Source of the DNA: Bradyrhizobium sp. Ce-3 | GTDB taxonomy: Bacteria; Pseudomonadota; Alphaproteobacteria; Rhizobiales; Xanthobacteraceae | Assembly (NCBI RefSeq): GCF_022835695.1 | Contig: NZ_BQUV01000006.1 | Location: forward strand, 124,001-188,000 | Length of the DNA stretch: 64,000 bases | Direction of reading: 5' to 3' | Shown here: positions 17,038 through 25,486 of the stretch, one piece after another | Layout: every line of letters begins with the position of its first letter | Numbering within the stretch: the stretch's first letter is position 1 | The notes under the pieces: model-generated | Databases searched by the model: none | What the model was told of the DNA's origin: nothing | What the model saw: the letters and a program-made list of their open reading frames with translations, nothing else | Program-made: the position numbers and the translations under genes

Positions 17038-17361
17038 TTATGGCGCGATGGTCAGCACCGCCTTCATGTTGGGGTGATAGCGGCAATAATAGTCGACAGT
17101 GCCGGCTTTGATCAGAACCGACCTGATCGTCTGCTTCGGCGCGATCGTCACGTCGAAGTCGCCGTTCTTCGCGGTGGCGGTGTGCGCCAACACGTCCTTG
17201 TTGACCCATTCGATGGTGTCGCCGACCTTGGCGGAAGCCTCGGCCGGCGAGATCGCCATATTCTCCATCACGATCCGGAGGGTGGCGGCATGCGCCGGGA
17301 CAGCCAGCGCGCCGAGCGCGAGCAAGGCCAGCGTTGCGAGATAGCGTCCGGGCAGCATCAC
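17038..17361 (-). CDS. Periplasmic cupredoxin (plastocyanin/amicyanin-like)
   Basis: 107 residues with a signal peptide (RYLATLALLALGALAVPAHA, cut near residue 26). The mature blue-copper fold has an N-terminal histidine in VLAHTATA and the C-terminal ligand loop YYCRYHPNM, giving Cys, His and Met ligands, the amicyanin/pseudoazurin type. It should carry electrons in the periplasm. It starts eight bases after the DUF4142 stop and belongs to the ECF sigma operon. Confidence 0.88.
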   Translation of the reverse strand: MMLPGRYLATLALLALGALAVPAHAATLRIVMENMAISPAEASAKVGDTIEWVNKDVLAHTATAKNGDFDVTIAPKQTIRSVLIKAGTVDYYCRYHPNMKAVLTIAP

Positions 17362-17369
17362 GCGGCTCC

Positions 17370-17891
17370 CTACTTCATGCCGGCCGCAACATGTTCGGCA
17401 TGCTGCTGGTGGCCCTGGAAGATCTTCAGGCCGGTCTGCAACAGGCTCTTCAGCTCGGGATTGCTGGCCGAGGGGATCAGCTGCGTTTCCAGCGCGGTGT
17501 TGACGGTCTTGTGGTAGGCGACCTCGTTGTCGATATAGGCCTTGTCGTAGGCGGCACCCTTCAGCTTGCCGAGCTCGGCGAGCTTGTCGGCCGCCTGTTT
17601 GGACAGCGCCTTGCTGGTGTCGTTGTCCTCCGGCGTCACCTTGAGCTTCTTGACGAGGTCGAGCGCCTGCTTGTTCACCGCCTCATGGTCGCGCGCCATG
17701 TCCTTGGCGAACGCCTTGACGTCCTTGTTGGAAGCTTTGGTCTCCGCCTGCTTGGCGGCGTTGATGTCGATCACACCTGCCGTGTAGGCGATGTGTGCGA
17801 TCTGCGGATCGGTCAGCTTTGCGCCCTGGGCCAGCGCCGCGCCGGTGAGAACGCTGAGCGCGGCGACCGCGATGCTCAATCGAACGAACAT
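17370..17891 (-). CDS. Exported DUF4142 protein
   Basis: 173 residues with a signal peptide (MFVRLSIAVAALSVLTGAALAQ). The rest is helical, with the ferritin-like DUF4142 pattern: AHIAYTAGVIDINAAKQAETKASNKDVKAFAKDMARDHEAVNKQ, then YIDNEVAYHKTV and FQGHQQHAEH. The histidines in MARDHE, VAYHK and HQQHAEH are typical of the family. Function not established; a metal or stress role has been guessed. Start ATG at 17891, AGGAG nine bases upstream. It lies between the sigma factor and the cupredoxin. Confidence 0.88.
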   Translation of the reverse strand: MFVRLSIAVAALSVLTGAALAQGAKLTDPQIAHIAYTAGVIDINAAKQAETKASNKDVKAFAKDMARDHEAVNKQALDLVKKLKVTPEDNDTSKALSKQAADKLAELGKLKGAAYDKAYIDNEVAYHKTVNTALETQLIPSASNPELKSLLQTGLKIFQGHQQHAEHVAAGMK

Positions 17892-17985
17892 GGTTTGACA
17901 CTCCTGTTGAGCCGGGCGTAGCGCACGGCACGTCGTTGCTTGCACAGGAGTTGGATGGTGCTGATAGCGAGAGGTTCCCGGAAAT

Positions 17986-18675
17986 CTATGCTGTGATGCC
18001 GAGCCGTTTCAGGACCGCCTCGGTCAATCGCTCGCAACGCCGGCCCGCGAACGGAAAGGCCTCCATCACGATGGGGCCGATCTTCCGCTCGACATTGTCG
18101 CGCAGCATGGTCCGGGCGCGGTGCAGGCGGGTCTTCACGGTTTCCGGCTTGAGGCCGAGGATGTCGGCGGTCTCCTCGACATTCATGCCCTCGATCACAC
18201 GGGTGATGAAGACGAGGCGGAATGCCTCGGGCAGCTCATCGATTGCGTGCTCGACGAATTGCTGGATTTCGCGCTGGGCCATGGATTTTTCCGGATCGGC
18301 CGCTGACGACAGCGGGAACTGGATGATTTGGGCGTCTGCGGCGCGGTTCGGTAGCTCGGACCACTCCACGCTTGCGTGTTTGCAGCGCAGGCGGCCGAGC
18401 GCCTCGTTCATCGCGATCCGCGACAGCCAGGTCGAGAGGCTGGAGTCGCCGCGGAACTGGTCCAGATGGGTGAAGGCGCGCACATAGGCATCCTGAACCG
18501 CATCCTCGGCCTCGCTGTCGTTGCGCAGGATGCCGCGCGTCAGCCGGAACAGCCGGCGATTATTGGCCTGCATGATGGCGCGGATCGCGGCCTCGTCGCG
18601 GGCGAGCGCCCGTTGCACGAGCGCTGCATCGCCTGAGCGGATCGGCGGCGGGGATGTTACATGGGCCTGGCGCAT
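17986..18675 (-). CDS. ECF-type RNA polymerase sigma factor
   Basis: 229 residues. Region 2 is RLFRLTRGILRNDSEAEDAVQDAYVRAFTHLDQFRGDSSLSTWLSRIAMNEAL, and region 4 is FVEHAIDELPEAFRLVFITRVIEGMNVEETADILGLKPETVKTRLHRARTML. About 35 extra residues follow region 4, with one cysteine (GRRCERL), more than usual. No anti-sigma gene is adjacent. The two downstream genes encode exported proteins, so the regulon probably concerns envelope or metal stress, which is inference. A GGGAACC-type promoter lies just upstream. Confidence 0.92.
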   Translation of the reverse strand: MRQAHVTSPPPIRSGDAALVQRALARDEAAIRAIMQANNRRLFRLTRGILRNDSEAEDAVQDAYVRAFTHLDQFRGDSSLSTWLSRIAMNEALGRLRCKHASVEWSELPNRAADAQIIQFPLSSAADPEKSMAQREIQQFVEHAIDELPEAFRLVFITRVIEGMNVEETADILGLKPETVKTRLHRARTMLRDNVERKIGPIVMEAFPFAGRRCERLTEAVLKRLGITA

Positions 18676-18708
18676 GGCGGGCTCGCCCTCACTGTTGGCG
18701 GTATATTA

Positions 18709-18740
18709 CCATTGGATGCCGACCGGCCGGACAGGTTCCC
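18709..18740 (-). promoter_or_regulatory. Candidate ECF-type promoter of the sigma operon
   Basis: The minus strand reads GGGAACC, then about 14 bases, then GCATCCAATGG, about 35 bases before the sigma start codon. GGAAC is the common -35 box of ECF promoters. This suggests autoregulation. The assignment rests on the motif only. Confidence 0.45.
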
Positions 18741-18776
18741 GAGAAAATGGGGGTCGGCCAAAGACCCGGTCAGGGG

Positions 18777-19685
18777 CTACGGCTTGATGTAGGCCTCGGG
18801 ATCGCCGCGCGCATGCGCTTCCATCGCATCGAGGAAGCAGCGGACTTTCGCCGGGACATATTGCCGCGCCGGCAGCAGCGCATGCACGTTGAGCGGCTCG
18901 CAGGCATGGTCCGGCAACAGCCGTTTCAACTGGCCGGCTGCGACCGCGGCGCGGGTGTAGCTCGCGGTGACCCGCAGCACGCCATGGCCGGCGAGCGCCG
19001 CCTGCAAGCGGACATGCGCATTCGAGCTGGTGAGCCGCGCGCGATCCACCGCGAGATGCTCGACCGCGCCGCCGGGCGCGGTGATCGCCCATGGCGGATC
19101 GCTGGGACCGGTCAATAGCGGCAGCTTTCGCAATTCATCCAGCGTGCGCGGCTCGCCGAACCTCTCCAGCAGCGCCGGCGCCGCGAACAGGCCGCGCTCG
19201 AGGGTGAAGACGCGGCGGATCACGATGCCGGCTGACGGCAGCGGCGCCTCCAGCATCGCGAACACGATGTCGTAATTCTCGGCGATCGGATTGACGATGT
19301 CGTGCTCGACATCGATCCGGATCGCAAGCTCCGGATAGCGGCCCATCACCGCGCAGGCGACCGGTCCCGCGTGGTGCGCGCCGAATTCGTAAGGTGCCTT
19401 GATCCGCAAGGTGCCCGCGACGGCGCTCGACATCGCCAGCGCCTCGCTGCGGGTGTCGTGCAGTGCTGTGAACAGCGGGCGGACCTTGCGATAAATGGTC
19501 TCGCCGGAATCGGTCAGCCGCAGGTGCCGCGTGGTCCGCTCGATCAGCCGCAGCCCGAGATTGGCTTCGAGGCGCTGCACCGCAGCACTGAGGCTCGATT
19601 TGGGATGGCCGAGCACGCGCGCGGCCGCGGTGAAGCCGCCATGCTCGACAACCTCGCAAAACAGCTCCCAGTCGCGCCACTCCAT
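18777..19685 (-). CDS. LysR family transcriptional regulator
   Basis: 302 residues. N-terminal winged helix-turn-helix: WELFCEVVEHGGFTAAARVLGHPKSSLSAAVQRLEANLGLRLIERTTRHLRLTDSG. The rest is the two-lobe effector-binding domain. I start at MEWRDWE (19685); the frame extends 13 codons further back. It is divergent from the Rieske oxygenase, with 106 bases between them holding two inverted repeats, so it very likely controls that gene and itself. Confidence 0.9.
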   Translation of the reverse strand: MEWRDWELFCEVVEHGGFTAAARVLGHPKSSLSAAVQRLEANLGLRLIERTTRHLRLTDSGETIYRKVRPLFTALHDTRSEALAMSSAVAGTLRIKAPYEFGAHHAGPVACAVMGRYPELAIRIDVEHDIVNPIAENYDIVFAMLEAPLPSAGIVIRRVFTLERGLFAAPALLERFGEPRTLDELRKLPLLTGPSDPPWAITAPGGAVEHLAVDRARLTSSNAHVRLQAALAGHGVLRVTASYTRAAVAAGQLKRLLPDHACEPLNVHALLPARQYVPAKVRCFLDAMEAHARGDPEAYIKP

Positions 19686-19724
19686 GGCCGATTGTCCATC
19701 CAGCGGTACAGTGTGTCCAGCCAA

Positions 19725-19778
19725 ATCGGATTATCCCGATCGCCGGGATCACCTAACCTCGTTGCAAGCAATCTTGCA
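19725..19778. promoter_or_regulatory. Two inverted repeats, candidate LysR sites
   Basis: ATCGG-N6-CCGAT at 19725-19740 and the perfect repeat TGCAAG-CAAT-CTTGCA at 19763-19778 lie between the divergent LysR and Rieske genes. The second ends two bases before the Rieske ribosome-binding site (GGGAGGG, 19781-19787). Confidence 0.5.
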
Positions 19779-19791
19779 TCGGGAGGGTGAC

Positions 19792-20871
19792 ATGGCAGTG
19801 GGCTTGGCCGACGACGACGGAATTTTTCTGCGCAACGCCTGGTACGTGGCGGCGCTGAACCACGAGCTGATCGACGGCAAGAAGCTGGCGCGCACCATTC
19901 TGGAGCGGCCGATCGTGATCTATCGCGGCGCCAGCGGAAAGGTGGTCGCGCTCGACGACCGCTGCTGCCATCGCGCCGCGCCGCTCTCGATGGGCCGCAT
20001 CGAGGGCGACGATATCAGGTGCATGTATCACGGCATGAAGTTCGCGGCCGATGGCAAGTGCATCCAGATCCCCGGCCAGGACGCGATCCCGGCCAAGCTC
20101 GGCGTGCGCAGCTATCCGGTGGTCGAGCGCTACAACATGGTCTTCATCTGGACCGGCGATCCTGAAAAGGCCGATCCGAAGCTGATCCTCGACTATCCGC
20201 CGCTCGAGGATCCCAAATGGCGCGGCCTGCCCGGCTACATGCACTACAAGGCCAATTGGCTGTTGATCGTCGACAATCTCAGCGATTTCGCCCATCTCGC
20301 TTTCGTGCACACCAACACGCTCGGCGGTTCCGAGGAATACGCCTACAAGACCAAGCCGGTGGCGATCGAGAAGCTGGATGACGGCTTCCGGGTCGAGCGC
20401 TGGCACATGGGCGCCGATGCGCCGCCCTACCACAAGAAGGTGATCTCCAACCGCGAGGACAAGGTCGATCGCCGCAACATCGGCCGCATGATCGTGCCGG
20501 GCATCTTCACGCTCGACACCACGTTTGCGCCGGCCGGGCAGGGCGTCGAGAAAGGCGTTCAGGTTCCCGGCACGCGGTCATATCGCAACGCGCAGTTCAT
20601 GACGCCGGAGACGCGCTCGTCCACGCACTTCTTCTGGAACTATTTGCACGATTTCGACACCGACAATCCGAACATCGCGCTGTCGCTGCGACATTCGCTC
20701 GAGGAAGCCTTCAACGAGGACAAGGACTTCATCGAGGCCCAGCAGAAGGTGCTCGATGTCGATCCGGACTATCAGCTGCTCGCGATCGGCGCCGATGCGC
20801 CGCTGACCTATTTCCGCTGGCTGTTCGCGCGTCGGCTCGAGGCGGAGAAGGGCACGGCACGCGCCGCATAA
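19792..20871 (+). CDS. Rieske non-heme iron oxygenase, large subunit (VanA-like)
   Basis: 359 residues. The Rieske [2Fe-2S] ligands are CCH in LDDRCCHRAAPLS and CMYH about 16 residues later. The mononuclear iron site is D-x3-D-x2-H-x4-H in DNLSDFAHLAFVH. This is the layout of vanillate O-demethylase and related aromatic oxygenases. It should need a separate ferredoxin reductase, which is not adjacent. Start ATG at 19792 with GGGAGGG upstream; the longer open frame to 19495 overlaps the LysR gene and is a shadow. Possible substrates are methoxylated aromatics, not shown. Confidence 0.9.
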   Translation: MAVGLADDDGIFLRNAWYVAALNHELIDGKKLARTILERPIVIYRGASGKVVALDDRCCHRAAPLSMGRIEGDDIRCMYHGMKFAADGKCIQIPGQDAIPAKLGVRSYPVVERYNMVFIWTGDPEKADPKLILDYPPLEDPKWRGLPGYMHYKANWLLIVDNLSDFAHLAFVHTNTLGGSEEYAYKTKPVAIEKLDDGFRVERWHMGADAPPYHKKVISNREDKVDRRNIGRMIVPGIFTLDTTFAPAGQGVEKGVQVPGTRSYRNAQFMTPETRSSTHFFWNYLHDFDTDNPNIALSLRHSLEEAFNEDKDFIEAQQKVLDVDPDYQLLAIGADAPLTYFRWLFARRLEAEKGTARAA

Positions 20872-20875
20872 ACAC

Positions 20876-20909
20876 GAATGGCGCGGTGGCCTGGGCCGCC
20901 GCGCCATTC
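20876..20909. terminator. Bidirectional terminator-like hairpin
   Basis: GAATGGCGCGG pairs with CCGCGCCATTC around a 12-base loop. It stands between the convergent Rieske and RidA genes. T-runs on either side are short. Confidence 0.5.
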
Positions 20910-20939
20910 AGGTAAATTTGAGGTAGCCAGTCGCCCCGC

Positions 20940-21290
20940 TTACTTGGCGGCGACAACCATGATCTCGACATTGTACTGCGGCGCCGCGAGCTTGGCCTCG
21001 ACGGTGGCGCGGGCCGGGGTGTTACCCTCCGAGACCCAGGCGTCCCACGCCGCGTTCATCTCCGGGAAGGTCTTCATGTCGGTGATGTAGATGGTCGCGC
21101 TGAGAAGCTTCGACTTGTCGGTGCCGGCCTTGGCGAGGTGGCCGTCGATGATCGACAGGATGTCCTTGGTCTGCTCGGTGACGCTGCCGCCCGCGGCCTT
21201 GCCGGCAACGACGCCGGCGAGATAGACGGTGTTGCCGTGCACGACGACCTGGCTCATGCGCGGGCCGGTTTCGAAACGCTGAATGCTCAT
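20940..21290 (-). CDS. RidA family protein
   Basis: 116 residues, YjgF/YER057c/UK114 fold. Characteristic parts are MSQVVVHGNTVYLAGVVA near the N-terminus, EQTKDILSIIDGHLAKAG, and ARATVEAKLAAPQYNVEIMVVAA at the end. The arginine that binds the carboxylate in RidA enamine deaminases is in PARATVEA. The PQYNVEIM ending differs from the usual P-x-x-x-VEIE, so the substrate may differ. Start at 21290 (MSIQRFE) with GGAGA upstream. Single gene. Confidence 0.87.
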   Translation of the reverse strand: MSIQRFETGPRMSQVVVHGNTVYLAGVVAGKAAGGSVTEQTKDILSIIDGHLAKAGTDKSKLLSATIYITDMKTFPEMNAAWDAWVSEGNTPARATVEAKLAAPQYNVEIMVVAAK

Positions 21291-21411
21291 TTGGGTCTCC
21301 ACTTGAATGGCGGGCACTGTCTACCGCGCCAATGTGGCCACCGCTACTGCACAATTTGCAGCACCGTTCACCGAAATCGCTCGAAATTGCTCCGAGATCG
21401 CCTCGGCGCAA

Positions 21412-22863
21412 TCAGGCCTCCGGATTCTGCCCGTTCGCCCACTTCGCGAACAGCGCGATCCGCTCGGCAGGCCAGGCGCCGTCGCAGGGCATGGTGCCGG
21501 CCTCCAGGCGGGCCAGGATCTGCTGACCGTGCCTGGCAACATCCGTTTCCTTCCAGAGATCGAACGCGAACAGCATCGAGTTGCGGTCCATCGGCCGGAA
21601 CAGCGGCCGGATGTGCTGCTCGAACTGCACGGCCTCGTCGGGCCCGGGCAGCGCGAAGCTGACGTCGTGCGCGGCCTGCGGATCGCCCGTGGTTGCCGAT
21701 GGCCGTGCGGCGGGCGTTGCGTTGCAGACCCACCACCAGCGCGGCACCGGCATGTTCGGCGGCGGCTTCGCATCGGCGCCGGAATTCTCCACCGCGATCC
21801 GCGAGCCCCATTCGATATAGGCGACGAAGGCGGCGCGGAATTCCGGATCGGACGGCAGCCCGGCATCGTCGGCGCTCTGCACCATGTAGGTGGCCCACAG
21901 CGCGCGCTGCTCCGGCCTGATTTCCTTGCCGATGTGCTGCGACACCATCCGCCGATAGCCGCCATAGCGCTCGGTGTAGAATCTGGGGCCGCCGAACACT
22001 TCGCTGAGCCAGGCCGCCACCCGTTCGGGATGGTCCGGCGACATCTCGGCGAACAGCGGGCCGAGCAGCGGGTCCTCCGGCACGTAGCGGCTGTAGAAGA
22101 TGCGCGTCATGTCGAGCAGCGCCGGATAGCCGCCGGCCCATTCGAACAGCGTCGGCTCCCGCATCGGATCGGGGACAGGGTCGTGAAACCCGACGTTCCA
22201 GTGCATGCCGCTGCAGAACGGCTTGTTCAGCGACGAACCGCAGCGGCACAGGCTGGCATGTTCCGGCGACGCACCCGCGTTCTGCGCGATCGGCGTGCCA
22301 TCCTCATCGACCAGCTCGATATGACCGCTGATGCGATAGGGACCGTCCTTCGACACCTCGATCTGCGGCGGCCGGCTGATGTCCGACAGGTTGGCGTCGC
22401 GTGCGGGACCAATGCCGATGCCGAGCGCCCCCGATGGACATCTGCGCACCGCATTGATGAGATCGTCGAGGCGGGCGCCGCTCGGCGCGACGAACGGCTC
22501 CTCGCCGAGATGAAACACCGCGTTGAGCCGGTCGGTGCAGAAGCCGGAATGCGCGCAGCTGCCGCGGTTGTCGAAGATGTAGGCTTGCTGCCCGGCATAG
22601 ACATCGAGCTTGTCGGGCACGCGCCGCGGATCCCTGGCGCCGGTGAAGCCGCGCGCGATGTGGCTATCGTCGCAGAACGGTTTGGTCCGCGACTGCCCGC
22701 AGCGGCAGAGCCGCACCGGCGCCTCGGCTGCAACAGGCACGCCGAGATGATCGACGATCGGAATGCCGGGCTCCGGTTCGTAGGGGCCGTTGCGTCTGAC
22801 GATGATGCGCTTGCGCGGCTGTTGCTGGGGGCTCGGACCTTGGGCGGAACTGTCGTCTGTCAT
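21412..22863 (-). CDS. CDGSH / ferredoxin-like / CDGSH / truncated hemoglobin fusion
   Basis: 483 residues, cytoplasmic. Domains in order: an N-terminal CDGSH iron-sulfur motif (C53, C55, C64, H68); a Fer4_19-like [Fe-S] segment (cysteines 103, 109 and 142, ending CPSGAL); a second CDGSH motif (C206, C208, C217, H221); then a group II truncated globin at about 240-365 with proximal His310 in SQHIGKEI and Trp323 in RALWATYM. The C-terminal 110 residues (PRWWWVCNA, TMPCDGAWPAERIALFAKW) form a domain I cannot name. The mix suggests electron transfer to a heme that binds O2 or NO. It is divergent from an HxlR regulator 105 bases away. Start ATG at 22863. Confidence 0.88.
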   Translation of the reverse strand: MTDDSSAQGPSPQQQPRKRIIVRRNGPYEPEPGIPIVDHLGVPVAAEAPVRLCRCGQSRTKPFCDDSHIARGFTGARDPRRVPDKLDVYAGQQAYIFDNRGSCAHSGFCTDRLNAVFHLGEEPFVAPSGARLDDLINAVRRCPSGALGIGIGPARDANLSDISRPPQIEVSKDGPYRISGHIELVDEDGTPIAQNAGASPEHASLCRCGSSLNKPFCSGMHWNVGFHDPVPDPMREPTLFEWAGGYPALLDMTRIFYSRYVPEDPLLGPLFAEMSPDHPERVAAWLSEVFGGPRFYTERYGGYRRMVSQHIGKEIRPEQRALWATYMVQSADDAGLPSDPEFRAAFVAYIEWGSRIAVENSGADAKPPPNMPVPRWWWVCNATPAARPSATTGDPQAAHDVSFALPGPDEAVQFEQHIRPLFRPMDRNSMLFAFDLWKETDVARHGQQILARLEAGTMPCDGAWPAERIALFAKWANGQNPEA

Positions 22864-22968
22864 GCCTTGCAATGATCCCTGAACTCGCCCAACCCGTGCA
22901 AAGCGTGCTTAGATGGATCGATGGCGGCTCTCAACGAACCAGATGGAAAGTGCCGCGGGAGCGTTGCA

Positions 22969-23316
22969 ATGATCCGCAAGACCAAGCGCAAATATGGTTG
23001 CCCGGTCGAGTTCTCGATCGATCAGCTCAGCGGCAAATGGAAGACCGTGATCCTCAGCCGCCTGAAAGTCCGGCCGATGCGCTATGGCGAGCTGCGCCAC
23101 GACATCCCGCAGCTCAGCGACAAGGTGCTGACCGAGCGGCTGCGCGATCTGTGCAATTCAGGCTTCGTCAAACAGGAGCGCGGCGGCGGCGCCTCGCGCT
23201 ACTGCCTGACCAAGCGCGGCGAGATGCTGAAGCCGATGCTGCAGGCGCTCTACGACTGGGGCGAGGCCAATGCCGACACGTTCGGCGTCCGGTTTCTCAG
23301 TGCGGAGGCGGACTAG
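22969..23316 (+). CDS. HxlR family transcriptional regulator
   Basis: 115 residues. The winged helix-turn-helix is YGCPVEFSIDQLSGKWKTVILSRL, RYGELRHDIPQLSDKVLTERLRDL and a wing (KQERGGGASRYCLTKRG). The single cysteine at the start (GCPVE) is the one often used for redox or quinone sensing in this family. The ATG at 22969 has GGGAG seven bases upstream; the frame is open to 22921. It probably controls the divergent globin fusion. Confidence 0.88.
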   Translation: MIRKTKRKYGCPVEFSIDQLSGKWKTVILSRLKVRPMRYGELRHDIPQLSDKVLTERLRDLCNSGFVKQERGGGASRYCLTKRGEMLKPMLQALYDWGEANADTFGVRFLSAEAD

Positions 23317-23438
23317 GAATTCTCACGCCGCACGTTGTGGTCGTCTACCAAATCCTAAGTTTCAGAGAGTAGGCTTCGCGGCGAAGCCGCCTGTGAGGTC
23401 GCCCCCCAGGGGCGTACAGCATTGGGATAGATGGCGAA

Positions 23439-24173
23439 ATGACGGGGGTCGATCAACCATCAGCACGCCTTCGATTGGCCGCGGAGCTCGCCGTCGGCCT
23501 CGCGCGGCGCTTTTCGATGACGCTCGAACCAGGCGACACGCCAGGCTATTATTGGCACTGCGCACAGAATCCGTTCGAGGATGGGTGCTACGTGCTTTGG
23601 GAGCTCGGCGTCGCTTTGACCTTGGTAGCGACCGGGAGTGGCTATCAAGGCATGACCTGGCAGCAATACGTCGATGCAAAGCGGCGTCCGGGCGAGGAAG
23701 CGTTTGCTCTGTATAAGTTCTTACCAGCTCGTGAAACCCGGGCGGGTGTGCTCGCCCGTGGTGAGCTTCCAGACGCGCTATTCGGGCGCCTGCTTGAGGC
23801 ATATTTCGAAACCGCATGCGACTATGGCCCCGATGGGACGCAGCTTTGTTCAGGTTCTGAACCGTTCAAGCCGACGATTGAATTCGAGCACGAGATTGCC
23901 GCGCTCGTCGCGTGCGGTTATGCCGAACGTTGTGGGGACATGATCAAGTGGACCGACAAAGCCGCTCCAGTGATCTGGACGAAGACGCGTTCAGCTGATC
24001 CAAGTTCTCAGATCACGTTGCCAGACGATGTGCTCGAGCGCGTGAGCAGACTGGTGCAAGACCGCAACCCGATCGCGGCAATTGCCCTTGTCCGGGCGGA
24101 AACGGGCGCCCCGCTCTATGAGTGCAAGACCTATGTGGACGACCTCGTGCGGAAAAGTCACTGCAGCGATTAA
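23439..24173 (+). CDS. Hypothetical protein with L7/L12 C-terminal-like tail
   Basis: 244 residues, no signal or membrane span. The first 180 residues match no family I know (YYWHCAQNPFEDGCYVLWELG, then a FETACDYGPDG segment). The last 45 residues, VQDRNPIAAIALVRAETGAPLYECKTYVDDL, resemble the ribosomal L7/L12 C-terminal fold, a module also found in unrelated bacterial proteins. Base composition looks less GC-rich than in neighbours, and this begins a looser stretch. The start has no strong ribosome-binding site. Confidence 0.7.
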   Translation: MTGVDQPSARLRLAAELAVGLARRFSMTLEPGDTPGYYWHCAQNPFEDGCYVLWELGVALTLVATGSGYQGMTWQQYVDAKRRPGEEAFALYKFLPARETRAGVLARGELPDALFGRLLEAYFETACDYGPDGTQLCSGSEPFKPTIEFEHEIAALVACGYAERCGDMIKWTDKAAPVIWTKTRSADPSSQITLPDDVLERVSRLVQDRNPIAAIALVRAETGAPLYECKTYVDDLVRKSHCSD

Positions 24174-24561
24174 GAACACCTGATCGACCTAAAAGCTGGC
24201 GCCTATCCTCATTCTTAATTTCCGCTTTGGCCTATCGCGACATGCTGCGCTGCATGCCAGACTAATGACGCGAACGTCTGCCGTGGGTCGGAAGGCGACA
24301 TCGACCGGCTCTGCTGTCTTCCACCAACACCATGCAAAGGTGGATCGCCCCCGGTCCAGTAGCGGTTGTCTTGCAGCGCATGTGCCGCACGTGCCTCGTG
24401 CCCCTGACGGCCTCAAATGCCGAATATGTGTCCCTCAATCCTCGCAAGAAAGGCTAAACCCGCTCTCGGAGTTCGGCGGGAAGCGGCCGCTTCACTGTAC
24501 AATGTCCGCGGCAGCAAACAGTCGGCTCTTCGCTTTGAGGACCGGCGACAGGAGAGCGTCG
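24174..24561. other. Long non-coding stretch, nothing recognised
   Basis: About 390 bases between two plus-strand genes. Open frames are present on both strands, but none has family-like protein character, a good ribosome-binding site, or an amino-acid mix like the neighbours. Possibly a decayed gene. Confidence 0.5.
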
Positions 24562-24807
24562 ATGACCAGACTCACGGTATTGGGTGCAGTGCTTGTTCTT
24601 TCCGCAGTTCAGTTGACACCCGTGGTTGCGCAAGTCTCCGAGCCGGCCGCGGCATCGGCTCAGGATCCAAACTTCTCGATTTATTCAAATAGCAGGCCCA
24701 GCTACGGAGCCTACTCTGCGTTGGCTCAGACACAGCCCCGAGATGTGTCAGGGCCACGAGCACCCCTGCGGCCGCGTCACTCACGTCACGTGACGCCGCG
24801 TTACTGA
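24562..24807 (+). CDS. Small secreted hypothetical protein
   Basis: 81 residues. A signal peptide (MTRLTVLGAVLVLSAVQLTPVVAQ) is followed by a short, polar, Ser/Pro/Tyr-rich mature part (FSIYSNSRPSYGAYSALAQTQPRD) ending in a His/Arg-rich tail. Start ATG at 24562, GGAGA upstream. No family recognised. It converges with the DJ-1 gene, ten bases between stops. Confidence 0.6.
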   Translation: MTRLTVLGAVLVLSAVQLTPVVAQVSEPAAASAQDPNFSIYSNSRPSYGAYSALAQTQPRDVSGPRAPLRPRHSRHVTPRY

Positions 24808-24817
24808 CCGCCGACGC

Positions 24818-25486
24818 CTATGCTTTGAGCGCCGCGAGCAACTCTTTTGCCAGAGGGCCCGCCGAGGCGGGATTCTGGCCGGTGATGAGGCGGCCATCAA
24901 CGACGACGTAAGGTTGCCAGTTGGCTGCAGACGAGTATTCGGCCCCCTCTGCCCTGAGCGCGTCTTCGAGTTCGTAGGGCACGTCCTCGCGGGCGTAGTC
25001 GTGCTCTTCCTTCTTGGAGAACGACGTGAGCTTCTTGCCGCGCACGAATGGCGTTCCGTCACCGAGGTTGACCCCGAGGAGCGAGCACGGACCGTGACAG
25101 ACGGCCGACACGATCTTGCCCGTCGTCCAGGCCCGCACGATCGCCCTTTGGACGTCTGCGTTGCGTTGGATGTCGACCATCGGCCCGAGGCCGCCGGGCA
25201 CCAGGATCGCATCGTAGTCCGCGGCATCCACTTCCGACAGCTTGCGGCTGTGATTCAGCCGGCGAAAGCCCTTGCTCTCGAAAAATTCTCTCTGGGCAGG
25301 GTCTTTCTCATCATACGCGTCGTAAGGTGTCCATCCACCGGCAGGTGACGCGAACTCGATCGCAATTCCCGCCTTGTCCAGTACATCGAAAGGATGCGCG
25401 ACCTCGGCGAAGAAGAATCCGGTCTTGCGGCTGCGCGGCCCGATCACGGCTGCGTTGGTGACGATGAACAGGACATGTTGGGTCAC
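24818..25486 (-). CDS. DJ-1/PfpI (class I glutamine amidotransferase-like) protein
   Basis: 222 residues. The nucleophile-elbow cysteine lies in SAVCHGPCSLL, and VPGGLGPM provides the acidic and backbone motif before it, as in Hsp31/YajL-type proteins. Members act as glyoxalase III, deglycase or chaperone. The N-terminal segment (TGFFFAEVAHPFDVLDKAGIAIEFASPAGGWTPYDAYD) matches the Hsp31-like branch. Starts with GTG at 25486, with GAGGAG upstream. Confidence 0.87.
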   Translation of the reverse strand: MTQHVLFIVTNAAVIGPRSRKTGFFFAEVAHPFDVLDKAGIAIEFASPAGGWTPYDAYDEKDPAQREFFESKGFRRLNHSRKLSEVDAADYDAILVPGGLGPMVDIQRNADVQRAIVRAWTTGKIVSAVCHGPCSLLGVNLGDGTPFVRGKKLTSFSKKEEHDYAREDVPYELEDALRAEGAEYSSAANWQPYVVVDGRLITGQNPASAGPLAKELLAALKA

